Positions 35,829-46,002 of a stretch of 64,000 bases of DNA are shown one piece after another (positions within the stretch are counted from its first letter, which is position 1; each line of letters opens with the position of its first letter). Under the pieces are notes generated by a model. The model did not search any database and was not told the DNA's origin. It saw only the letters and a list, made by a program, of their open reading frames with translations. The position numbers and the translations under genes were made by a program. The stretch comes from Terriglobales bacterium (lineage in GTDB: Bacteria; Acidobacteriota; Terriglobia; Terriglobales; Acidobacteriaceae). The DNA is taken from the NCBI GenBank assembly GCA_035651995.1, contig DASRER010000034.1:157430-221429 (forward strand), read 5' to 3'.

Positions 35829-36331
35829 TATTTGCGCCTGCTCGCGGCCGCGCCGGAGTTCTTGAGTTTGCGGATCATTTCGCTCGTGGAATGGTCCTTG
35901 GGATCGCCGACGATCACGACTTGACCGCCGTTCGCGATCACGTCGTCGCGTTCGGGCACGCTCTCGGCCGTGTAGTCGGTCCCCTTGGCGTGAAAATCCG
36001 GGCGGAGTTCCGAGATCAGCGCGCGCACATCCGGCTCCGAAAAAATCACCACCGCGTCAACCGCGCTCAGCGCCGCAACAATTTCGGCGCGCTCCTCGGC
36101 CGGCATCAGTGGACGCCCCTCGCCCTTGAGCGCGCGCACGCTGGCGTCGTCGTTCACCGCGACCACGAGCTTGCCGCCCAGCCTGGCCGCCGCTTTTAGA
36201 TAGCGCACATGCCCCACGTGCGGCAGGTCAAAGTTGCCGTTGGCCAAGGTAATGCGCTGCCCCTGGCGCCGCCACTCCTGCACCCGCCGCCGTATGCCGG
36301 CGCGGTCGTAGAGTTTTTCGTTTTGTTTCAT
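35828..36331 (-). CDS. rfaE2: D-glycero-beta-D-manno-heptose 1-phosphate adenylyltransferase
   Basis: A 167-residue nucleotidyltransferase corresponding to the C-terminal half of E. coli Hld[20 protein letters not shown] carries the HxGH site, followed by [19 protein letters not shown] and FHAKGTDYT. It makes ADP-heptose. The kinase half is the separate gene 10 nt upstream, the split arrangement common outside enterobacteria. Confidence 0.92.
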   Translation of the reverse strand: MKQNEKLYDRAGIRRRVQEWRRQGQRITLANGNFDLPHVGHVRYLKAAARLGGKLVVAVNDDASVRALKGEGRPLMPAEERAEIVAALSAVDAVVIFSEPDVRALISELRPDFHAKGTDYTAESVPERDDVIANGGQVVIVGDPKDHSTSEMIRKLKNSGAAASRRK

Positions 36332-36341
36332 TCAGCGAGGA

Positions 36342-37394
36342 TCAGGCAGACGCCGCGATCGCGCGCAGCAGTTCATCGCGGCCCACCGTGGCCGTGCCGC
36401 GCTTCATCACCACGATGCCGCCGGCGATGTTGGCCAGCCGCGCTGCCGCTTCGGCGTCGGCGCCCGCCGCCAATGCGGCGGTGAACGTAGCAATCACCGT
36501 GTCGCCCGCGCCGGTCACGTCCGCCGCTTCCTCCGGCCCGTGGATCGGGATCGCCACCGGCGGTTTGCGTCGCGCAAAGGCCACCATGCCGTCGCGCCCG
36601 CGCGTGATCACCAGCGACTCCAGCCGCATGCGGTCCAGGATCGTCTTTGCCGCCGCCGCCAGCCGCTCGCCGTGATTGTTGATGCGGACCCGCAGCGCTT
36701 CTTCCACCTCGGGCTCGTTCGGCGTCGCCGCCGTAATGCCGCTGTACGCCATCAGGCGATAGCGCGAATCGAGCGTCACCGGAATTCCGTTCAGGCTCTC
36801 GCGCACCGCGTTCCACACGTCGGGCGACGCCGCGCCGTACCCGTAATCGGAGATCAGGAACGCATCGCTCGCCGCCGCATACTTGCGCGCGCTGATCGCC
36901 AGCTCCTTGAGCGCGTGCCCGTCGGGCGCCGACTCCGGTTCGCGGTCCACCCGCACCACCTGCTGGCGGCTGGTGTGCGGGTGGCCGGCAAGGATTCGCG
37001 TCTTCGTTACCGTGTCGTACCCGCGCAGCTTCAAAATGCCGGCCAGCGGTATGCGCTTCTGCCGGAAGCGTTGCAGCAGCATCCGCCCGGGCTCGTCGTC
37101 GCCCACGATGCCCACCGGCAGCACATTCACGCCGAGTTCGGCCAGGTTCGCAATCGCGTTCGCCCCGCCTCCCGGCGCCACCGACCGGTCCCGGTGCTTC
37201 AGGATCAGCACCGGCGCCTCGCGCGACACCCGGGCAATCTCGCCGAAGACAAACTCGTCGGCCACCAGGTCGGCCAGGACGGTCACCGTCAGCCGCGGAA
37301 ACACGTCAACAATGGCGGCCAGGTGCTCGCGCAGCGACTTTGGACGCGCCGCCGGGGAGTGCTTGACGCGTCGCGGCTTGCTTTTCCCCGCCAT
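36342..37394 (-). CDS. rfaE1: D-glycero-beta-D-manno-heptose-7-phosphate kinase (PfkB family)
   Basis: A PfkB-type sugar kinase of about 350 residues, equal to the N-terminal half of HldE. Motifs: VLADLVADEFVFGEIARVSREAPV, APGGGANAIANLAELG, and the ATP/catalytic signature ADVTGAGDTVIATFTAAL. ATG 37394 (MAGKSKPRR) is preferred over 37454 because the upstream codons read a microrepeat (CTCTGTGTCCCTGTG). It is the first gene of the four-gene LPS operon. Confidence 0.9.
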   Translation of the reverse strand: MAGKSKPRRVKHSPAARPKSLREHLAAIVDVFPRLTVTVLADLVADEFVFGEIARVSREAPVLILKHRDRSVAPGGGANAIANLAELGVNVLPVGIVGDDEPGRMLLQRFRQKRIPLAGILKLRGYDTVTKTRILAGHPHTSRQQVVRVDREPESAPDGHALKELAISARKYAAASDAFLISDYGYGAASPDVWNAVRESLNGIPVTLDSRYRLMAYSGITAATPNEPEVEEALRVRINNHGERLAAAAKTILDRMRLESLVITRGRDGMVAFARRKPPVAIPIHGPEEAADVTGAGDTVIATFTAALAAGADAEAAARLANIAGGIVVMKRGTATVGRDELLRAIAASA

Positions 37395-37467
37395 TTCTCT
37401 GTGTCCCTGTGCCTCGGTGGTGGATGTTTCGGCGTCCGGCCTAGATTGTCTCACGGGGGCGGAAAGT

Positions 37468-37497
37468 TTGACGCTCTGCCGCTTATCACGCTAAAAT
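37468..37497 (+). promoter_or_regulatory. Sigma-70-type promoter of the rplU-rpmA transcript
   Basis: TTGACG (37468-37473) and TAAAAT (37492-37497) with an 18-bp spacer. Transcription would start near 37504, leaving a leader of about 100 nt with GC-rich inverted repeats (37530-37580) before rplU; such a leader could host ribosomal-protein feedback, which is inference. Confidence 0.6.
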
Positions 37498-37602
37498 CGT
37501 TGAGTTTGCCTGTCCTTCTGGCTCCATCCGGGAGCCTGGGAACCCCGGCAGCCTGCCTGGCGGGCCGGTGCGGTGCAAGCGTAAATTTCTGGAGGCAGCT
37601 CT

Positions 37603-38079
37603 ATGTACGCGGTCATCCGCGCCGGTGGAAAACAGTATCGCGTCGCGCCCGGGGACGTGATCCGAATCGAGAAGACCCCGGCCTCTGACGGCCAGGTCGA
37701 GTTCGCCGACGTCCTCGCCGTCTCCTCCAGCGACGGCCAGATCGGCCGCCCCGAGTCGGGCGCGCGCGTGGTCGGCAGCGTGGTCGAGGAAGGCCGCGGC
37801 GACAAGGTCCTGGTCTTCCACTACAAGCGCAAGAAGCAGTACAAGAAGCTCGCCGGACACCGGCAGCGCTTCACCGCCGTCCGCATCACCGAGATCGCCT
37901 TCGACGGCCAGAAGTTCACCGCGCCCGCACTCGAGCCCAGGCCGGTGAAGCAGCCCAGGCCGAAGCCGGCCGCTGAGGCCGCCGCCCCGGCTGCTGCCAA
38001 ACCGAAGGCGGAAGCTAAGAAGGCCGCGCCCAAGGCCGCCAAATCGGCCAGGAAGGCCGCGCCGAAAAAGAAGAAGTAA
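37603..38079 (+). CDS. rplU: 50S ribosomal protein L21 with long Ala/Lys tail
   Basis: Residues 1 to about 103 are L21 (MYAVIRAGGKQYRVAPGDVI; VFHYKRKKQYKKLAGHRQRFTAV). GGAGG lies about 8 nt before the ATG. Bacterial L21 is about 103 residues; here a further 55-residue tail of Ala, Lys and Pro follows, ending in KKKK. Such tails are probably disordered and RNA-contacting. First gene of rplU-rpmA-obgE. Confidence 0.97.
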   Translation: MYAVIRAGGKQYRVAPGDVIRIEKTPASDGQVEFADVLAVSSSDGQIGRPESGARVVGSVVEEGRGDKVLVFHYKRKKQYKKLAGHRQRFTAVRITEIAFDGQKFTAPALEPRPVKQPRPKPAAEAAAPAAAKPKAEAKKAAPKAAKSARKAAPKKKK

Positions 38080-38089
38080 GAAGTTTGCA

Positions 38090-38111
38090 GAGACGTAGCT
38101 CGCTGCGTCTC
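38090..38111. repeat. 22-bp hairpin repeat after rplU (copy 2)
   Basis: GAGACGTAGC, TC, GCTGCGTCTC: 21 of 22 bases match 26465-26486. It lies 11 nt after the rplU stop. It is followed by AACTGAG-type words (38131-38159) that end 3 nt before the rpmA ATG. Confidence 0.75.
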
Positions 38112-38162
38112 ACGATTTTGCGGTTCTCTGCGAACTGAGGACCGGGAACTGAGAACTGATTC

Positions 38163-38423
38163 ATGGCACACAAAAAAGGACTAGGCAGCTCACGCAACGG
38201 CCGCGACTCGAACGCGCAGCGGCTGGGCGTCAAGGTCTTCGGCGGGCAGTTCGTGCCCGGCGGCTCCATCATCGTGCGCCAGCGCGGCACCCGCATCAAG
38301 CCGGGCCTCAACGTGGGCCGCGGCAAAGACGACACCCTGTTCGCCAAAATCACCGGCACGGTGAAGTTCGTGGACAAGGGCTCGATGGGCAAGTTCGTCC
38401 TGGTCGAACCGGCGAAGAACTAA
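38163..38423 (+). CDS. rpmA: 50S ribosomal protein L27
   Basis: An 86-residue L27: [45 protein letters not shown]. No N-terminal cleavage extension of the Firmicutes type. The expected Shine-Dalgarno position is occupied by a GGGAACTGAGAACTG word repeat, with only GGGA/GAG as possible pairing, so initiation may be unusual. Confidence 0.97.
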   Translation: MAHKKGLGSSRNGRDSNAQRLGVKVFGGQFVPGGSIIVRQRGTRIKPGLNVGRGKDDTLFAKITGTVKFVDKGSMGKFVLVEPAKN

Positions 38424-38462
38424 GTTCGCCACGGATTCCCACGGATGAACTCAGATTCCAGG

Positions 38463-38494
38463 AGAAGGGGCCGGCGCGCCCCTTCTTTGCTTTT
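38463..38494 (+). terminator. Rho-independent terminator after rpmA
   Basis: AGAAGGGGC (38463-38471), a 6-nt loop, GCCCCTTCT (38478-38486): a perfect 9-bp stem followed by TTGCTTTT. It would end the rplU-rpmA transcript before obgE. The rest of 38495-38641 holds ATCCGTG-type words and no gene. Confidence 0.8.
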
Positions 38495-38641
38495 CCCGGC
38501 TGTCCGCTGCAACTTTCGTACAGAATTGTGGCGCAACGACCGATTACGCGACCTGGTGACGGCGGAACGGGCATGTCTTACCTGTTCGAATGACCACTGG
38601 TCCGTGCTCATCCGTGTGAATCGGTGGCAAAGAAGTTTTAG

Positions 38642-39769
38642 ATGTTCATCGACGAAGCAAAAATCAGGGTCTACGCCGGCGGCGGCGGCAACGGCTGCGT
38701 CGCCTTCCGCCGTGAGAAATTTGTCCCGCGCGGCGGGCCCTCGGGCGGCGACGGCGGACGCGGCGGCGACATCCTGATGGAATCCAGCGAGAGCCACAAC
38801 ACGCTGGTGCACTTCCGCTTCAATCCCGAGTACAAGGCCGAGCGCGGACGCCACGGCGAAGGCTCGCAGCGCACCGGCCGCGAAGGTCAGGACGTGGTGC
38901 TCAAAGTGCCCGTCGGCACCATCGTTTACGACGAAGACACCGGCGAGCGCGTGCACGACTTCTCCCGGCCCGGCGAGCGCATCGTCGTCGCCCGCGGCGG
39001 ACGCGGCGGACGCGGCAACGCCCGCTTCGCCACCTCCACCCACCAGGCGCCCCGCGAGCACGAACTCGGACGCCCCGGCCAGCAGCGCCATCTGCGCCTC
39101 GAACTCAAGCTGCTCGCCGACGTCGGCCTCGTCGGCTACCCCAACGTCGGCAAGTCCACGCTCATCTCGCGCATCTCCGCCGCCCGCCCCAAAATTGCCG
39201 ACTACCCGTTCACCACGCTCGAGCCCATTCTCGGCGTGGTCTCGCTCGGCACGCCCGGCGACCCCGGCCATCGCAGCTTCGTCGTCGCCGACATTCCCGG
39301 CCTGATCGAAGGCGCGCACACCGGGGCCGGCCTGGGCACGCAGTTCCTCCGCCACATCGAGCGCACCCGCCTGCTGGTCCATCTGGTGGACGTGAGCGAC
39401 TCCAGCGGCCGCCCCGACCCGGTCCAGGACTACAAGGTCATCATGAACGAGCTGGCCAGCTTCGGCGCCCACCTGGAAGACAAGCCCGTCATCCTGGTGG
39501 CCTCCAAGATTGACGCCGCCCAGGCGCCCGGGCCCGGCGCAACGACCTCGGCCGCCGCTAAACACGCAAACGCCTCTTCGAAGCGTGGTTCGAAAAAGTC
39601 GTCGAGCGGCTCAGCCGGGGGAAAAGGGCCTCCAAAACTGGAACAGCTCCGCAAGTTCGCCAAGCGCCACCGCCTCGAGTTCCACGCCATCTCCGCCGTC
39701 ACCGGCGAAGGCATCGACGAGCTGAAATACTCCATGGCGCGACGCCTGGAAAAACTGCGGGCAGCGTGA
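38642..39769 (+). CDS. obgE: Obg-family GTPase, ribosome assembly
   Basis: A 375-residue GTPase. Glycine-rich Obg domain at 1 to about 157 ([25 protein letters not shown]), then the G domain: G1 [11 protein letters not shown]3 [11 protein letters not shown]4 ASKID, G5 [11 protein letters not shown] Ser/Lys/Gly-rich insert of about 35 residues follows G4 (near 300-330), and no OCT domain is present. It helps 50S assembly and stress signalling. It is in the conserved rplU-rpmA-obgE order. Confidence 0.95.
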   Translation: MFIDEAKIRVYAGGGGNGCVAFRREKFVPRGGPSGGDGGRGGDILMESSESHNTLVHFRFNPEYKAERGRHGEGSQRTGREGQDVVLKVPVGTIVYDEDTGERVHDFSRPGERIVVARGGRGGRGNARFATSTHQAPREHELGRPGQQRHLRLELKLLADVGLVGYPNVGKSTLISRISAARPKIADYPFTTLEPILGVVSLGTPGDPGHRSFVVADIPGLIEGAHTGAGLGTQFLRHIERTRLLVHLVDVSDSSGRPDPVQDYKVIMNELASFGAHLEDKPVILVASKIDAAQAPGPGATTSAAAKHANASSKRGSKKSSSGSAGGKGPPKLEQLRKFAKRHRLEFHAISAVTGEGIDELKYSMARRLEKLRAA

Positions 39770-39834
39770 ACCACCGCCCTTGGTGTTCGCTGTGAACGGT
39801 AAACTGTGAACTGTAAACTTGGTTGGATCCACCG

Positions 39835-40596
39835 ATGAACATCGCCCTGTTCGGCGGCACGTTCGACCCGATTCATCGCGGACATCTCGCCGTGGCGCGC
39901 GCCGCGCGCGAGCAGTTCGAGCTGGGAAAAGTGCTGTTCGTTCCAACCGGCGCGCCGCCGCACAAACAGCGCAACCTGGCGCCGTTCGAGCATCGCTACG
40001 CCATGGTGGCGCTGGCCACGCAGGGCGAGAAGGCGTTCGTCCCATCGCTGCTGGAAGCGCCGCAGCACGAGATGAACGACGTGGCGCCCGCGCGCTCCCC
40101 GGGACACGCGCCCTCGCACTCGCCGCGCCGCAAGGGCCATCACGATCACGCCGTAGCCGCCGGCAGCAGTTCCGCGGCGGCGTATTCCATCGACACGGTG
40201 CGCCGCCTCAAGCAGCAGCTCCGCAAGGCCGACAAGCTCTACTTCCTCATTGGCATCGACGCGTTTCTCGACATCGCCACCTGGCGCCGTCCCGAGGAAC
40301 TATTGCGCGAGGTGGAGTTCATCATCGCCTCGCGCCCCGGCTCATCGCTGGCCGACGTGGCCGCAGCCCTCCCCGAATCGCTGCGCCCCAGCGCCGCCGC
40401 CCGCAAGCCGTTCCACAACCAGCCCGCGCAGGGATCCATCGTGCTCCCCGGCGCCACCCTGCACCTGCTCGACACCGTGCACGAAGACGTCTCCGCTACC
40501 GCCATCCGCGCCGCCGCCCAGGGCAAGCGTCCGCTGGAAAAGTACGTCGGCCCTGCCGTCGCCGGCTACATCAAAAAGCAGGGGCTTTACCTCTAG
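39835..40596 (+). CDS. nadD: Nicotinate-nucleotide adenylyltransferase
   Basis: A 253-residue nucleotidyltransferase of NAD synthesis: ALFGGTFDPIHRGHLAVA holds the HxGH site, YSIDTVRRL and the C-terminal VSATAIRAAAQGKRP. ATG 39835 is preferred over a TTG at 39823. Most NadD proteins are 190-220 residues; the excess is a His/Ser/Arg-rich insert near residues 88-117 (SPGHAPSHSPRRKGHHDH). GTGAACTG-type words fill the upstream gap. Confidence 0.92.
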   Translation: MNIALFGGTFDPIHRGHLAVARAAREQFELGKVLFVPTGAPPHKQRNLAPFEHRYAMVALATQGEKAFVPSLLEAPQHEMNDVAPARSPGHAPSHSPRRKGHHDHAVAAGSSSAAAYSIDTVRRLKQQLRKADKLYFLIGIDAFLDIATWRRPEELLREVEFIIASRPGSSLADVAAALPESLRPSAAARKPFHNQPAQGSIVLPGATLHLLDTVHEDVSATAIRAAAQGKRPLEKYVGPAVAGYIKKQGLYL

Positions 40597-40599
40597 CAC

Positions 40600-40690
40600 T
40601 GCCGAATTGCAGAAGTGCCGATTTGCCGAATTGACGGGCACTGCAAAGTGCTTCCAATTCGGCAATTCCGCAGTTCGGCAATTCCGCAAT
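40600..40690. repeat. Word-repeat hairpin between nadD and rsfS
   Basis: GCCGAATTG words (40601-40633) face AATTCGGC / AATTCCGC words (40656-40690), with GCACT..AGTGC in the centre (40639-40651). A 28-bp stretch (40657-40684) is repeated exactly at 45965-45992. Confidence 0.85.
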
Positions 40691-40769
40691 CAGGCGTCGC
40701 CGCTCGCAGCACGGCGGCGCAAACCAAGGTAAGATGTGTGCGAGGAGATACAAGGACCCCCCCGACCGA

Positions 40770-41315
40770 ATGAATTCCCTCCGCCTTCCCCAGCCAGCCA
40801 CCGACGCCCGCGCCGGCGTCCTCCAGGCCGTGCAGGCCTGCGAAGCCAAGAAAGCCGCCGACATCGCCCTTCTCGAGCTGGAAAAGGGCTCGAGCGCCTT
40901 TACCGACTATTTCGTTGTCTGCTCGGGCAGCAACCCCAGGCAGATTCAAGCCATCTCCGATGAGGTAGAGCAGCAACTCTCCTCGGCCGGGTTCCGCCCG
41001 ACCCACGTGGAAGGCTACCGCCAGGCCGATTGGGTGCTGCTCGATTACGTGGACTTCGTGGTCCACATCTTTTCCGAGAGCGCTCGCAAGTTCTACGACC
41101 TGGAGCGGCTATGGAAATCGGCAAAACGGGTCAGCGCAGCCGACTTGGCGGCCCCGCCCATGATGGCGCGGCCAGCGCGCCGCGCCGCGCCTCAGCGTCG
41201 CGCGGCCGGCTCATCCGCTGGCCGGGCCGCGACGCGGAAGACGGCCAGCCGGAAACCTCGCCCGCAGTCGAGAACGAACTCCAGACAGGGCCGCAAGCCG
41301 AAGCGCCGCCGCTAG
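40770..41315 (+). CDS. rsfS: Ribosomal silencing factor RsfS with basic tail
   Basis: Residues about 15-115 are the RsfS/Iojap fold (KKAADIALLELEKGSSAFTDYFVVCSG; VEGYRQADWVLLDYVDFVVHIF). It binds uL14 and blocks subunit joining in starvation. The usual protein is 105-120 residues; here a 65-residue Arg/Ala/Ser tail follows. That tail is exactly where the next gene overlaps in another frame. ATG 40734 has a closer AAGG and is an alternative start. Confidence 0.92.
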   Translation: MNSLRLPQPATDARAGVLQAVQACEAKKAADIALLELEKGSSAFTDYFVVCSGSNPRQIQAISDEVEQQLSSAGFRPTHVEGYRQADWVLLDYVDFVVHIFSESARKFYDLERLWKSAKRVSAADLAAPPMMARPARRAAPQRRAAGSSAGRAATRKTASRKPRPQSRTNSRQGRKPKRRR

Positions 41316-42277
41316 GACCCGGCGCCGCCCTTCCCGCCCTGTTTGCCCGCTACGTCGCCGCCGACCCGGTCTCCCTGCGCCTGCTCGATCATCTTCGGGA
41401 GATTCCGGAAAGCGCCGCCGTTCTGATCTGCGGTGAAAGCGGCGCCGGCAAGCAGACCATCGCCGCCCTCGTCCAATGCCTCAGCAGCCGCCGCCACCAG
41501 CCCCTGCTTCACCTGGACTGCGCCGCCCTGCCCGTCGAGGCCCTGGAAGTCGAACTCTTCGGCGCCATCACCCCCAGCCCCCTGCCTGCCCATGGCGCCG
41601 CCGCTGCGCCGGAACCCAGGCTGCGCCAGGGATGCCTGCAGATGGCCGGTGATGGCGCGGTCGTGCTGCACCAGATCGCGGCCCTGCCCATGCCGGCGCA
41701 GGCGCGCCTGGCGCGCGCGCTGGAAGAGCGCCAGTTTTCGCCCAACCGGTCGGAGCTCAAGGTGCCGCTGGCCGCGCGCCTCTTCGCGCTCACCTCGGCG
41801 GACCTGGAGCATGCGCTGGCGCGCCGCGCCTTCCGCGAGGACCTGTACTTCTCGCTCAACCCGCCCGGCCTGAGCGTCCCGCCGCTGCGCACCCGCCCGG
41901 GCGACATCGCCCCCCTGGCGCGCCACTTCGCCGCCCTGCTCACAGAAGTCCATCACCGCCCGCGCCTCCATATCGCGCCGGAAGCCCTGCTGGCGCTGGG
42001 CGCTTACAGCTTCCCCGGCAACGTGCGCGAGCTGCGCGACATCATGGAGCGCGCCGTGCTCCACGCCCAGGGCGCCTCCATCACGCCGCAGGACTTGCCC
42101 TCGCACCTCCGCTTCGCCTCACGCGAGGGCCGCAAGATGTCGCTGCAGGAGCTGGAGAGCGCCTACATTGCCGAGGTCCTCGAGTTCACCCACGGCCGCA
42201 AGACCATGGCGGCCGGCATCCTCGGCATCAGCCGCAAAACGCTGCTCGAAAAACGCAAACGCTACGGCCTCCGTTAG
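41111..42277 (+). CDS. Sigma-54 activator-like AAA+ regulator lacking GAFTGA and with altered Walker B
   Basis: A 388-residue protein overlapping rsfS by 205 nt. After about 70 disordered residues comes an AAA+ domain with Walker A (CGESGAGKQ, K114), then FREDLYFSLNPPGLSVPPLRTRPGDI and PGNVREL, all typical of NtrC-type activators. However, the region after LFGA has no GAFTGA loop, and Walker B reads GAVVLHQI (H187-Q188) where the family has LFLDEI. A C-terminal Fis-type helix-turn-helix is intact (MAAGILGISRKTLLEKRKRYGLR). It therefore probably binds DNA but cannot activate sigma-54 polymerase in the usual way. ATG 41111 has GGAG 5 nt upstream; no later ATG suits. Confidence 0.82.
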   Translation: MEIGKTGQRSRLGGPAHDGAASAPRRASASRGRLIRWPGRDAEDGQPETSPAVENELQTGPQAEAPPLGPGAALPALFARYVAADPVSLRLLDHLREIPESAAVLICGESGAGKQTIAALVQCLSSRRHQPLLHLDCAALPVEALEVELFGAITPSPLPAHGAAAAPEPRLRQGCLQMAGDGAVVLHQIAALPMPAQARLARALEERQFSPNRSELKVPLAARLFALTSADLEHALARRAFREDLYFSLNPPGLSVPPLRTRPGDIAPLARHFAALLTEVHHRPRLHIAPEALLALGAYSFPGNVRELRDIMERAVLHAQGASITPQDLPSHLRFASREGRKMSLQELESAYIAEVLEFTHGRKTMAAGILGISRKTLLEKRKRYGLR

Positions 42278-42319
42278 CCGCGCACTCGGCGCTTTTCCAT
42301 GGCTGCTGCCCGGCAGCTC

Positions 42320-42333
42320 CCGTAGTACTACGG
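42320..42333. promoter_or_regulatory. Perfect 14-bp palindrome upstream of the histidine kinase
   Basis: CCGTAGTACTACGG is a perfect dyad, 118 bp before the kinase ATG and 43 bp after the preceding stop. Two-fold symmetry and its upstream position suggest an operator for a dimeric regulator, possibly the Fis-type protein encoded just before it. Confidence 0.5.
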
Positions 42334-42450
42334 TTGTCGTTCTCTCCGCCCAAGGCATCCAAATATCCCGGCTGGCCGCCCATTTCCAGTGCAGTCAGGG
42401 CGCGGCCCGCCCCAGCTTAGCTGCTCACCACCAACGGCGTGAGGTCCCGC

Positions 42451-44517
<2,067 letters not shown>

Positions 44518-44601
44518 ACCATGGAGACTCGGTCGCACCCGCCAAGGTGCCAACGGTCCGCGCTGCCTTCTCTGCGGCGCTGACCTGGAAGCGCGAAAAA
44601 C

Positions 44602-44870
44602 CTGTCAAGCCCCCACAGCACCCCAATCTCGCCTAATCCACACAAATATCGCCAACTAAACTTTTCCCGCGCCTTCCCATTTCCCCAGCCCGCTCTGCTA
44701 CCCTGAAAGCAGGCCCGCGCACACGCGCCGGTTTTCGCTCTTTGACAGGAACTCCTACGGGCTCAAGATTTTGCCTCCAACCCCTTTGAATCCGAAGATC
44801 TGGCGGGAATTTTCCGCCAACCCGCTGATTCCCAAAGACCACCCGGGGAGGGGGTGGGGTACCTTTACAA
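44602..44870. repeat. Dispersed element sharing a 95-bp block with the 17.9-kb locus
   Basis: The 521-bp gap 44518-45038 has no gene I can support. 44764-44857 aligns with 17976-18070: both have GATTTTGCCTCCAACCCCT, then GATCTGGCG.GAATTTTC, CCG.TGATTC and a GGGGAGG tail. In one frame the two read DFASNP..DLA.IF.Q..DS.RP.GEG, in another LPPTP...IWREFS..P. The left limit (44602, CCTGTCAAGCCCCC) is a guess from style. The rest of the gap (44871-45038) shows nothing firm. Confidence 0.7.
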
Positions 44871-45038
44871 TGCTCGCCATTGCGCGGACGCCCGGGGCCC
44901 AACGAAGCTGCTTCCTATTACTGGACCTGCATCAACCGGTCTGGTGGCCCGCGGCGTAAGCGCTGGGTTCCGGGCGATGAACGTAGCAAGCTCGCGAGGC
45001 GAGCGACACGGCAGCGTCGTCGTGGTATCCATTAGCGC

Positions 45039-45470
45039 GTGAAACTCAAGCTCGCCTGGATCGGCAAAACCAAAGAAGCGGCCATCGCCTCGCTGACCGC
45101 CGAATACCTGAAGCGGCTGGGCCGCTATGTCTCGACCGAAGGCATCGAGCTGAAAAGCGAAACCGCGCTCCGGGAGTTCGCGGCCAAGCAGCGCGCCACG
45201 CTCGTCCTGCTCGACGTCCGCGGCAAGCAGATGAGTTCGGAGGAATTGGCTGCGTTCTTCCGCGACCACCAGCAGCGCGGCACGCAAACACTGCTGTTCG
45301 CCATCGGGCCGGCCGGCGGCTTCACCGACGCCGCCCGGCGCGCCGCCGCCGTGCAGCTCTCGCTCGGCAAGATGACGCTGCCGCACGAATTGGCGCGCGT
45401 CGTCGTCGCGGAGCAGCTCTACCGGGCCTTCACCGTCCTCGCCGGGCATCCTTATCACCGGGGACACTAG
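45039..45470 (+). CDS. rlmH: 23S rRNA pseudouridine-1915 N3-methyltransferase
   Basis: A 143-residue SPOUT methyltransferase: MKLKLAWIGKTKEAAIASL, the SAM-knot LLFAIGPAGGFTDAA and C-terminal LPHELARVVVAEQLYRAFTVLAGHPYHRGH. It starts with GTG. rlmH usually follows rsfS directly; here 3.7 kb with the AAA+ regulator, kinase and dispersed element lie between. Confidence 0.95.
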   Translation: MKLKLAWIGKTKEAAIASLTAEYLKRLGRYVSTEGIELKSETALREFAAKQRATLVLLDVRGKQMSSEELAAFFRDHQQRGTQTLLFAIGPAGGFTDAARRAAAVQLSLGKMTLPHELARVVVAEQLYRAFTVLAGHPYHRGH

Positions 45471-45477
45471 GAAAGCC

Positions 45478-45538
45478 CACCGCAGAGGCGCGGAAAGCGC
45501 AGAGATCAGAAGCACGTGCCCCTGCGTCCTCTGCGGTG
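45478..45538. terminator. Candidate bidirectional terminator made of CTCTGCGG words
   Basis: CACCGCAGAGG (45478-45488) and CCTCTGCGGTG (45528-45538) are a perfect 11-bp inverted repeat with an inner GCGC..GCGC hairpin (45488-45500) and an AAAAGTTTT tail. It sits 7 nt after rlmH and 7 nt before the end of the convergent DUF2905 gene. Confidence 0.65.
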
Positions 45539-45545
45539 AAAAGTT

Positions 45546-45770
45546 TTACCTTCCCAAGCGCCCGATCAGGTAGAAGACGAGCGACAGCACCACGCTCAAC
45601 AGCAGCGATGTGGCCAGCGGAAAGTAGAACGTGACGTTCTTGCCGCGGTAGACAATGTCGCCCGGCAAGCGGCCGATTGGCAGGTTGGTGCGGCCGGCCA
45701 GCATGAGCAGCAGGCCGACAAGCACGATCAGCGCTCCGAACATGACGAGCACTTTGCCCAGCGCAGGCAT
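45546..45770 (-). CDS. DUF2905-family two-helix membrane protein
   Basis: A 74-residue protein with two membrane spans (VLVMFGALIVLVGLLLMLAG; FYFPLATSLLLSVVLSLVFYLI) and the DUF2905 signature NLPIGRLPGDIVYRGKN between them. ATG 45770 matches the family length of about 70. The longer frame upstream reads repeat DNA. Function unknown. Confidence 0.88.
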   Translation of the reverse strand: MPALGKVLVMFGALIVLVGLLLMLAGRTNLPIGRLPGDIVYRGKNVTFYFPLATSLLLSVVLSLVFYLIGRLGR

Positions 45771-45849
45771 GGGTTGATTGTAGTCGCGAAGTGAACGGTG
45801 CGTTGGGGCCTGGACCGCGAGTGCTCGCCCGGGTTTCTCGGTTAATTCA

Positions 45850-45998
45850 GGGGTCCTTCGACTGCCCAGAAAAAGGCGGCCCATCCGCCTTCTTCTGTTT
45901 CTCTCAGCATGACAAAAGCAAACGCCCGGCCGGCGGTCGCCGGGCTCGATGTTCGAGTTTTTCGATTCGGCAATTCCGCAGTTCGGCAATTCGGCAGT
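45850..45998. repeat. Two dispersed repeats between DUF2905 and pilB-like gene
   Basis: 45850-45912 begins GGTCCTTCGACTGCCC and ends CTCAGCATGAC, matching the ends of the 50081-50217 elements. 45965-45992 is an exact 28-bp copy of 40657-40684 (ATTCGGCAATTCCGCAG...). It abuts the pilB-like stop. No gene in this gap. Confidence 0.75.
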
Positions 45999-46002
45999 CC
46001 AG

